Source of the DNA: Ligula intestinalis
Taxonomy: Eukaryota > Platyhelminthes > Cestoda > Diphyllobothriidea > Diphyllobothriidae
DNA: 64,000 bases
Reading direction: 5' to 3'
NCBI GenBank assembly: GCA_036362985.1
Contig: JAYGXS010000004.1
Coordinates: forward strand, 19,256,018-19,320,017
Program-made: the position numbers and the translations under genes
Notes under the pieces: model-generated
The model's input: only the letters and a program-made list of their open reading frames with translations
Told to the model about the DNA's origin: nothing
The model's database searches: none
In this document: positions 55,791 through 64,000 of the stretch, one piece after another
Layout of the letters: every line of letters starts with the position of its first letter
Numbering within the stretch: the first letter of the stretch is position 1

Positions 55791-56900
55791 TCAAAATGCT
55801 GCTACTCGGTTTTGTTACAAACTGCGCGGCGCAGTTTCCAAGACGGTGGTGGCTGCCGTGTGTGCCCACTGAAACTGACCAACTTCTGAAGCAGGTCGTA
55901 AACAAGCCCGCCTGCTTCTTCCATCTGACCGACCCTGAGTTGTTGAGTTGTTGTCACACAGCGGTAGCAGCAACCCCGGCGGCAGCGGTCGTAGTAACCG
56001 TGGTTAATGAGAAGCACTTAGTCGTTAGGTTGTAAACGCAGGAGAGAGAGAGAGGGAGAGGGCGAGGGGGGGGCAGAAGTTGACGTGTATGTCCACTCGA
56101 AGTTACGCGCGTGCGCACCCCACTCTCGAGCTGGGGGTGGGGGAGGGGGGGGGGGGGGCCACACCCCCCCCCCCCCCCACTCGGAAGCAGAAAGTCAGAG
56201 AGGGCAAGTCGGAGCACACGCGGGCAAGTATATTAAATGATTGCGGCGTCGTTAATGTACAACTAATGGGACTGAAGTCGCTTGTCTCCATATTACTTAA
56301 GAGCTGTTAATCGCGCACGAAACTACTCTCTCCACCTAATGCAGACTAATGCTGCGCGGGGCTACTGCTCGCGCGGACGCACGCACGCACGCGCACGCGC
56401 GCGCGATTGCTATCTAATTGACCAATTAGGGTCGGCTTTTAGAGAGAGAGTTACCATCTGGTGCGAGTGGGGTGTGTGTGTGTGTGTGGGTGCTGCTGTG
56501 AGTGAGTGCAGGTCTCCGGGACAAGATGTAGTGTGATTATTGGGGGCAGAGTGCAGGGTGGTGGGGAGGGAGGGGGTGCCTCTGCATGTCCACTTAGCCG
56601 CACCTGCCCATTTCGGCAGCAGACCCCCGCCTTCGTCCACGAATTTTGATATCAGCGAAAGGATCAAGTGGACCTAATCTCCGCCTCCGTCTCTCTTTCC
56701 CTCTCTCTCTCTCTCTCCTAAGCGAGTGCCCTGCCGCGGTATCGGCAATGAGGGAGGGAGATGGCGCAAGATGCCTCCCTTTCACTTAAACTACAACCGC
56801 TCCTACTGCTGCTAATGCAGTTTCTGCAGTCGTTTCCGTTACCGAGTGCCCTAAACTTGATGGGAGCAGGAGGAGGAGGAGGAGGAGGAGGTGGACGAGT
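55790..56900. other. GC-rich, microsatellite-dense region
   Basis: A patchwork of simple repeats: (GA)n near 56040, a G-run facing a C-run (56133-56180), (ACGC)n/(GC)n near 56380-56405, (GT)n near 56470, (CT)n near 56700-56716 and (GGA)n near 56870-56890. CpG content is clearly higher than in the neighbours. This could be the promoter or 5' UTR of a gene I cannot see, but no splice-bounded coding exon is recognisable. The frames on both strands are low-complexity artefacts. Confidence 0.5.
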
Positions 56901-57274
56901 GAGATAATGGTGACGAGAATACGGACAATTAGAGAAGATGGACTATTAATTAGTCGTTTTAATCAGTCTACCATCAGGATACATATTTCTGTCTCTAGTG
57001 CTCATGCATCAGCGCTCTCCTGTCCCCCCTCCTCCTCCTCCACCGTCGCCCCCACCCTCTTTTTCGTAGTCGTCAGGATTTCTTCAGTCACTGACCCACT
57101 AGGGAATATTTTCGAATTCACTCATGAGTACAACATGTACTGGGCGCATTTGAGAGCATTAATCTGTTCTCCTGGTTTCAACATAGTTAACTCTCATTAT
57201 GGAGTTAAACAAAGCAGTCGGTTACGTTGTTATCTAGTAGGGCGTATTTTAGAACGGTCTCACGTGGAGAATCC

Positions 57275-57720
57275 TAACTTTCGTAAAAGCCCAGACACAT
57301 GCTTCATCCGTATTCTTCGGCTGCTGCTGGACACAGCTGTGGTATGTCCAGCTCATCAGAGGGTCCCCCCAAAATTCCCTGTGAGTTTTCTGGTAGATAA
57401 GCCAGGTTTGGAAGTTCAGATTTTTAACTTTCTAAGAAATTAGTGTTTACCTTGGAGTGGATCAGTTTATTCAGGGTCTGTAGGAATAGAGTAAAATTTT
57501 ATATGCATATTTGGGCCGAGGTCCGATGAACGCCTGATATTCACAAGCTGCCAATGGGCAGTCACTAATATAACTTACGTACCTATTTAATATAATGACA
57601 GCACATAGACTATCTAAAAGCTCAGACACGTGTTTTGCTGATATTCTGTTGCTGGTTGACACAGCTGCGAGGGGTCCGGCTTCTCCGTGGGTCTCATTTC
57701 TGCCGGCAACGCTACATATT
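57275..57720 (+). repeat. Two tandem single arms of the foldback family
   Basis: 57283-57430 (AAAGCCCAGACACATGCTTC ... TGGACACAGCTGTGG ... CAGCTCATCAGAGGGTCCCC) and 57612-57710 (AAAGCTCAGACACGTGTTTT ... GGTTGACACAGCTGCGAGGG GTCCGGCTTCTCCGTGGGTC) are both in the left-arm orientation of 22178-22292. Between them, ATATTCACAAGCTGCCAATG gives the family's outer end. Confidence 0.65.
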
Positions 57721-57784
57721 CAATTACCCATGTCATGCAAGGTTAACCACAATCTTAAAATGTGCTTCAGATTAAACATAATAA

Positions 57785-59100
57785 CTTAGATTAAATTGTA
57801 ATACAGTAAATTGTATACCTGATGAACTGTGAAGATCAAAATCTGAGTGGGGGATTAAGCAAACATTTGAGGTTGTCTTTTTTTGTTGACTGAGTTAATT
57901 TGAGGCGCAAATGCCCTTTAGTACCAAAGAGCGCCAAATAAGAGCGGGATGGGGCCAAATCCAACGTTTGTTTCTACGCTTTTAAATTCTGCGAAAAATA
58001 TTCTTGTTTATGCATGTTTTACTATAAAAGAACATTAATAAAAAGCAAGAAACTTTTTTGTTGATATATGTTCAGAGCACAGACCAGTTTGTTTTGCGTT
58101 CATGAAATTGAAGTGTGCGCAATTATGAGATAACGCATTATTGTCGGGAAAAGAAGAGCGAACTAAGTTTATAAAATTATATTTTGCAAATCTGCTAAGT
58201 TTTGTGCCATAGGGTTGTAATTTGTTTTACTCCACCGAAAATAAGGACCTTAAACAAGCATATATACAAACACCGGAGACATACCGTCAATTTTCTCTGT
58301 CAAGCCATATACAAAAGACGTTCAAACACTTTCTGTCTATAGAGCTGAATCAGAGAATAGAAAAACTTGAAAGGAACGGGCAGAGAATTATTCGTTTTCG
58401 AAAAATCGTTGTTGGTATTCTGACGTTCTCCTCTGCATTTTTTATCTTAGAGCTGAGCCTAGAAATAAACAAATATACTGGAAACGGCTCCGATATACAC
58501 AGAAAGGTGAGTTCTTTCATTTTCAGCGGAAGGTCTTTCCCCAATTTTTAGGAAAGTCAAAAAACTGGCAACAATTTCTAATTTCGATCTTGACTTAACC
58601 TTAGAAAATGTAACGTAGACAGATTTTGACGCTGAAACATCTAATTAAAGGGCTTGTTCACGAAGTAACTTGTAATATAATTTTTTAAATCAGTCTTAGG
58701 CATATTCATTCGCGAACTTTCTTGTGGATGTTCATTTTTTCGGTAATGAGTTGACATGTTTGGGTGTTTCTAAAACCATGACCCAGAGAATGTTAAAACA
58801 GTCGTTATTTAGGTAAGAAATGTCTTATTTCGAATACTTTGCTAAGCAAATAAAATATAATTTTTATTTATGGACAATCGACTGAAGCCAGTGAAAATCG
58901 TAAAGTTTTAATCGCCATTTCAAGAACGATATGAAACTCTTCTTAATCGAAATCCCAAAATAATTACAATTCTCTTAGTGTACAAAAAATGGTACGTTTA
59001 CCACTGCAACTGAAAATTCCATTTAAATGTATTAGTTATTAGACGGCATGTTCCCACGTGAGCTTACGCAATATCTTACTTCTGTGGCCTCCCAATCAGC
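57785..59100. other. AT-rich stretch without a recognised feature
   Basis: One 109-codon plus-strand frame (58222-58551) has a hydrophobic segment but no recognisable family and no splice or promoter support. Confidence 0.45.
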
Positions 59101-59480
59101 AAAAGGAAGCAAAAATCGTGTTGCTTCAGCTGGTGTTTGCAACAGCTAAAGCAGTAGCTATACGGCTAGTAAATCCAGTGCTGTGTTGTCAGAAGACGCT
59201 GACACAAGCCCTTACACTTCCGTGGCCTACACAAACGCCAGGTGGCGATAGCATTTCGCCCCTACCAAATAGCGGCAGTCTCGCAAGCAACACGCTGATC
59301 TGGCCTACATGCGCAAACTGACATAGTCCGCAGTGGCCAATCAGCGCTTATGTTAGAAAGTTATTCATTTTTCTACATATTCAAACTTTAATTGTTATGT
59401 ACAGCGTTCATTTCCCCTGCAAATGTTTGGCCTGATGACTAGTTGCTGGAAACATATGTTTGCTATAAACTGACTTTTAA
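59100..59480 (+). mobile_element. PLE 3'-end fragment
   Basis: VFATAKAVAIRLVNPVLCCQ and KTLTQALTLPW correspond to [20 protein letters not shown] and [11 protein letters not shown] of the PLE fragment at 38756-39331. The tail GGCCTGATGACTAGTTGCTG GAAACATATGTTTGC follows. Only the 3' end is present. Confidence 0.75.
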
Positions 59481-60430
59481 AATTAACCATGGGAATATTT
59501 ACGGAACTTAGACATTACAATAGATTCACTATCTCATGAAATTGAACGATTTTTACAAGTAAGTCCCTCTTACTCAAACGCAGCCCAAGCTGCGGCCCCC
59601 AAAGTCTTACAGCAATAAAGTAATGGCTGTTCTTCAATAAAGGGCATGTTGTGATTTATGGAGGAATATAAAGTTTTATGGAAATACCGGCTGTTTTGCA
59701 AAGTGCAAAATTCCGAAAAAGTGGAGGAGAATCCGAAGATATTTTGAAGACACCGAGATGTGGACTTTTGAACAAACATTTTTTCAGCATCCTGAAAAAA
59801 TCTTAATCGATAGAAAAGAGGACTACTTAACTAATGTGAATTATTCGTCTATTGATTTTTGATGCCCTTAAATACAGGTAGATGTTATCAAAAATATTCA
59901 TTCTTATGCTCATTTAATAGGCAACCCAATTTTCTTCCCATTTTTAACGCGAAAAGAGTTATTTTTAGGTTTTAAAAAGTGCCTAATTGGGCAGTTATTA
60001 AGGCTGTACAATGTCCACTCAAATCGTATCGTTTCTGCTCATTTATTAGTGCTCCTCATAAAGTTTAGTCCACATACACTGCAAAATTATATGCGCGTTA
60101 AATGTTATCTTCTTAATAGCGTACAGGAATGTATAACATTCCTTACACGGAAGTCAGATAGCGTGTATAGCGAAAAAACTTTATCGCAAAGGCAACGCCA
60201 GATCATCTTTCAAATGACTCGGGAATTTTAAAAATCGATCTTCTGAAAAAAAGGCTTTTGAAAAAAAACAGAAAACCACCAGTTGCGTAAAGTGCTCGCT
60301 CGTTTAGGTTTTAAGATAATTCTAGTTTTCTTCGTCTGCTGGGGTACTTACCCACCAAAAACCCGCAAAATTGCTCTCACTCTCTCTCGCCGCGTAAATT
60401 TCGCGATTGCAAGATGATCTGGAGGTCTTA
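59481..60430. other. Gene-less stretch
   Basis: AT-rich with short frames only; no repeat was recognised. Confidence 0.45.
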
Positions 60431-60433
60431 TGA

Positions 60434-60585
60434 GCTAAAGTGGGAGGTGACGTCTCTGTGTAAGTGGCAAAACCACTTACGCAGAAGGTAAGGTTGCCTT
60501 CTGAGAGTGCTGGTAAGACCACTAAGCTTCGAAGGCAGATGGATCAGTCTCCATCTGCCCGCTATAGCATCGCCTCCACTTTAGC
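60434..60585 (+). ncRNA. Putative structured element: multi-branched fold closed by a long stem
   Basis: Hand folding gives an outer stem 60434-60450/60570-60585 (GCTAAAGTGGgAGGTGA against TCGCCTCCACTTTAGC; 16 pairs, one bulged G, one G-T). Inside are a hairpin GTAAGTGG/CCACTTAC (60460-60467/60473-60480, perfect, extendable to 12 pairs), CAGAAGG/CCTTCTG (60482-60488/60497-60503, perfect), a short TGGT/ACCA hairpin near 60511-60521, and GGCAGATGGA/TCCATCTGCC (60534-60543/60550-60559, perfect 10 pairs). No tRNA, rRNA or snRNA family was recognised. Strand is undecided, since the complement folds as well. A short (TA)n run follows at about 60621-60638. It could be an RNA gene, part of a mobile element, or a DNA secondary-structure element. 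Confidence 0.4.
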
Positions 60586-61604
60586 CTGCCTTAAACACCA
60601 CCGGCACGCATAGCCCGGCCTATATATATATATATATCGCTCTCAGAATGTGCTCGCGTCTACAGATGATAAACCCTCCGCAACTGTAATAGCCACCTAA
60701 TGTACCTTTCCTTATCAAGCCCCGAGAATCATTTGATGAGCCCCCACCAAATAACAAAATCTAAAGTAGCACTTTAATCCTAGTGCATTTTAGAGACTTT
60801 TAGGCAAAGCAGATGAGAGCAGGCAACACAGACAGGAGGTAGTAGACATGCATGCATGCAATGTGTACCTAAATGTTTGTGGAAATTAAAAGTAAACCTA
60901 GACGTCTGTGGTGACTGGTGGTAGTTCGTTGACTTCCACTAGCCCGAACTTCCCCCGGCCTTATCTTAAAATAATGTACTTGCTGGCAGAGAGAGGGGGC
61001 ATTGCTCAAGGTACTGCGTACTCTGCTGGGACTGGAAATGGAGAAGTAAACGGTAACCGGGGCAGGTGGAGCTAAGTGGGAAGCCTGAAAGCGAAGCAGA
61101 TGTCCAAAATGCGGTCAGGTTAAAAATCTCGCATGAAACACCACTTTTATTGCCAGTTGTCGAGACAACACAGCAGGCCAAGCAAGTAAACCTTCAAGAT
61201 CTCGGGATAACAGCGTCGAGCTGTAAGGAGAAAATTGTGCCCGTGCGCTCAGGAGAGCTCAAGGGGCACTCTTCCAAGGCGTCAGTGAGAAGAATTACTG
61301 TCAAAAGAACCAAATGGTTCAAATTAGAAGATAAAGTTTCACAAATTCATGCAAATTCCTGACCTCATGGGGAGGGGTGGAATAGCTTATAAGCTTCCTG
61401 TAGATTGATCATATTTCATTCTGATTTTTTTTCTTATTCGAATTGCAAAGGGGTTTTGTTTGGGTGAACTCGGAAATATTTCTGGATTATTTTCACAGGA
61501 TTTTATTTCTTCTCCTCAAAGGGATATTTATATGGTTACATTGTAATACATTGTAATACAGAAATCCTGATGCTTATTCTCGCTGGTAGGGAGAAACGGT
61601 TACC

Positions 61605-62522
61605 TTGGTACACGCTGTCCTAAATTTTCAGCATTTTTATAAAACAGGCGAATTATTCTGTAAAATAATAGCCTTAATAACCGTCCGGTTGACTGTAATC
61701 GGTAAAGATGGAATTTGTGGCTTCACCCAGGCCTTATTTCTAGGGACTAAATTCCACGTGCCCCTGACCGAATCGACAATACTTGGAGTAGACATGACAG
61801 TGGTTCTCACAGATCCAGCAAGTCATACCCTTTATCAAAATGAATTGCTCTGTCTTGAACACCTAGACGTCTCCTCAAAGAAGAACAGAAGCTGCAGTAT
61901 TTTGAATAGCCATTTGTGTACAGTCCTCTCCCCCTTGACCTCTAAATCTCGAGTCTTACACCAAGCCTTCTCAGTCAAAACGGTAGCTCGCCGATCCAAA
62001 TTAGGTTGTTTAAGTTTTCCTGACCTTGCCTTGACATTGGACACAGGTGGGGCGGGGGAAGGGAGTAAGAGAGAGGGTGGTACACGCATCGAAAGTCTAC
62101 TATTACTGAAGACTAATTCACGCAGAAGTCACCATGCCCAAGCCACCATGCTCTGGAACACACGGTTGACCTTGTCGGATAGGACCGTCAAACTGTCGGC
62201 GGTGTTTGAAATATTTGGGACATTTAAAGTTTGTGCTTGGCTACGTAGTCCTGGAATATTTTATAGACAGATTCTAGAAAACTGCCACCTTGCGGACAAA
62301 TTAAGATCTGTGTCTTCTTTGTGTGAGAGGGTTAAGTTACTGCAAGAAGGAACATCATCTCTTTTTGCCACATGTAAACGACAAAAAGAGTGGGTGCCCT
62401 TATCCGTTGCAATATCACTTTTTTCGACATTTAGTTTCACCTGTCCAGTTATGGGCCAAATTGTGCAGATAGCGAAGACTTTTGAAAACAGTGGCTCACT
62501 AGAAAGAAGGTTTCCCTTATGA
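61605..62522 (+). CDS. Orphan 305-codon open frame
   Basis: An unusually long uninterrupted frame for this region. It opens at a TTG; the first ATG is well inside (near 61708). No domain, repeat or signal peptide was recognised, and the composition (LTSKSRVLHQAFSVK, LLLLKTNSRRSHHAQ) is not clearly protein-like. Its stop overlaps the start of the THAP-like relic (ATGA at 62519-62522). It may be chance or a decayed element. Confidence 0.15.
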   Translation: MVHAVLNFQHFYKTGELFCKIIALITVRLTVIGKDGICGFTQALFLGTKFHVPLTESTILGVDMTVVLTDPASHTLYQNELLCLEHLDVSSKKNRSCSILNSHLCTVLSPLTSKSRVLHQAFSVKTVARRSKLGCLSFPDLALTLDTGGAGEGSKREGGTRIESLLLLKTNSRRSHHAQATMLWNTRLTLSDRTVKLSAVFEIFGTFKVCAWLRSPGIFYRQILENCHLADKLRSVSSLCERVKLLQEGTSSLFATCKRQKEWVPLSVAISLFSTFSFTCPVMGQIVQIAKTFENSGSLERRFPL

Positions 62523-62757
62523 CCCGCTGCTGCTACATTGTAGATTGTGTGAGCAACTCGTATATTGCAAGTAAATGCTCCTTCTTCAGTTCCGACGATA
62601 AATACCTTCTATCACAAGGCAACGAGCCCCCCCCCAATAAAAAACACCACCACTTGTAGAAGGGAGGCACAAGCATCTTCTTCGGACGCGTGGTTTGTGG
62701 GAAATTTTGTCCTCTATAAAAATTCTTGTAAGGGATCTTTGTGTGCATCATTTCCAT
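62519..62757 (+). pseudogene. Broken THAP-like zinc finger
   Basis: ATG at 62519 begins MTRCCYIVDCVSNS, followed by CSFFSSDD. This resembles the opening of a THAP domain (Cys-x4-Cys, then Ser/Phe/Phe). A stop follows about 46 codons on. In another frame, 62725-62757 reads VRDLCVHHFHEL, matching the closing Cys-x2-His-Phe of THAP. The spacing between the Cys and His pairs (about 64 residues) exceeds the usual 35-50, and at least one frameshift is needed. THAP domains occur in host DNA-binding proteins and in P-element-type transposases. Either way this copy is broken. Confidence 0.35.
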
Positions 62758-62759
62758 GA

Positions 62760-64000
62760 ATTGGGATAAAAGTTATGCAGACGTAAAAAAATCAGTGAAA
62801 TAACATAAACAGGCAAAATTTGTACTGACTTCTTCCGAATGGCATTGAAGCAAGTGAGGGTATTCCGTCAAGGTGTAACGGGTTACCGGGTATAAGCTGT
62901 CTTTCCATGGGGTTCCCTGATAATCCTTTTCACAACCTCACCTAAATGATCTTTTACATTTGACAGGGTATCTAGAAATTCAAACTGCGTATGAATACTG
63001 TAGTGACATCAGTTTTACCTTTGATAGAATAGGCGGCAATGCCATCTTTATTATTAATATTAATGGCACTCTGGGGACTACATATGCAGTACCTCTGCGA
63101 GGACTTTGAAATTGGCAATGATCTTGGTGATTATTGCGAGGAAGAGCAGGTAATAAAAATTACTTCTTACCTTATTACTTACTTTATTACCAACAAGGCT
63201 ACTCCGGAAAAACAAAATCCGGAGGCGTAAATAGTTGACAGCAAGACGAAACAATGGCCTGTCTAGTTTTATGGTTGAAAAGGTTTCAGTTTAAATGGCT
63301 ACAACTGTTTACGATACACCTGATCGGAAATTGAAAAAGGCCTTCCAGCTGAAATTACTTCTGATTGTGTCGTTTTGAATGAATATTTACTTTTTGGGAC
63401 CAGACCTCTTGAAACTAGTTTTCTACTGTGACAGTCATCTGCTTCTCTGCCAGACGGCGTGGTCAATCTAGCTATAGGTTTTCTAAAGGAACTGACAAAA
63501 CCCCATTAGATGGTTAAAGGGCAGGAAAACTCCATGCACTGCGTGATAAGCCAAAATGTAATATTTGGACGAAGTGAGATCTCACGAAGCACGGAAAAAA
63601 TTCGACGGTAGGGATGACTGATATGACCCTGCCCACCCTCCCGGCATGATATGGTAACATAAAGCCCGTAATACGGGTGACTCAACGCTAACTTTCAAGG
63701 AAATTTGGGTTAAGATTAGCTTAGAGAGTGTGACGCAATGCGGTAGATGCAGCGTAAGTTTACAACGATTTATATAATTAAGGCGCAGGTCACCGTCGAT
63801 TGAACTGTCGGTAGTGGGTCACAAGGTTAGACCAAAAGATCCTACTAACGTTCATCAGTAAGGTCCTTCCGGTCGTTAATGGGGCCTAGACGGTTAAAAC
63901 TTCAAGGTAAATTGAACAGTTAGATGCCAGTGGCATTGATCGACGTGGCTTGATTGTAGCTCCAACTTTTCGAAAGTGGTAGCATATTTGCTTGCTATTT
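62760..64000. other. Right edge, no feature recognised
   Basis: A 63-codon frame at 63039-63230 starts with a hydrophobic, signal-like stretch (MPSLLLILMALWGLHMQYLC) but ends quickly, and no donor-bounded exon structure was evident. Confidence 0.35.

Noticed and set aside
56907..57443. 178-codon plus-strand frame
   Set aside because: Runs from simple-repeat-rich sequence straight through a foldback-family arm; a chance frame.
1..64000. CRISPR array, operon or prophage
   Set aside because: No regularly spaced direct repeats with unique spacers, no bacterial gene order, and gene structure is clearly spliced eukaryotic.

Overview
The window looks like a piece of a large, repeat-rich eukaryotic nuclear genome, most probably a flatworm (cestode or trematode). 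This is an inference. The gene structures are metazoan, with GT-AG introns of a few hundred bases to several kilobases. The repeats are dominated by Penelope-like elements (PLEs), CR1/Jockey-like LINE relics and tRNA-headed SINEs, a mix familiar from platyhelminths. There is no bacterial signal: no operons, ribosome binding sites or CRISPR. I saw no intact tRNA or rRNA gene.

Two real multi-exon genes, both on the minus strand, account for most of the first 44 kb. At 20992-4221 there is an orthologue of KLHL12, a BTB-BACK-Kelch substrate adaptor of the CUL3 ubiquitin ligase. I could assemble ten exons with matching phases, including a short BACK exon at 16718-16569. The conserved core is about the usual length for the family, but the last three exons add roughly 890 residues of low-complexity acidic, proline- and serine-rich sequence. 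At 43894-28784 lies IFT54 (TRAF3IP1), a subunit of the intraflagellar transport complex B, in twelve exons running from the N-terminal tubulin-binding domain to the C-terminal coiled coil. A near-consensus RFX X-box with flanking CCAAT boxes lies about 70 bp upstream of its start codon.

The rest is repeats, many inside the introns. A PLE with an intact 554-codon RT/GIY-YIG frame lies between inverted arms of about 480-530 bp (110-2745). Other PLE pieces are at 13.2, 30.1-31.1, 38.6-39.5 and 59.1-59.5 kb. Two 505-bp pogo/Tigger-like MITEs with TA target sites lie at 14.4 and 52.5 kb. A palindromic foldback family occurs at 22.2, 36.6-38.05 and 57.3-57.7 kb. A second, short-TIR element is present twice; one copy (48492-49140) cuts a LINE reading frame and is flanked by an AGTA duplication. 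LINE relics crowd 45-49.6 kb.

From 44 kb to the right end I find no confident host gene. Points of interest there are a 152-nt stretch at 60434-60585 that folds on paper into a multi-branched structure closed by a 16-bp stem, a broken THAP-like domain at 62.5 kb, and a GC-rich, microsatellite-packed region at 55.8-56.9 kb. An exact match to a commercial cDNA-library EcoRI adaptor at 11821-11834 is a possible assembly or contamination flag.
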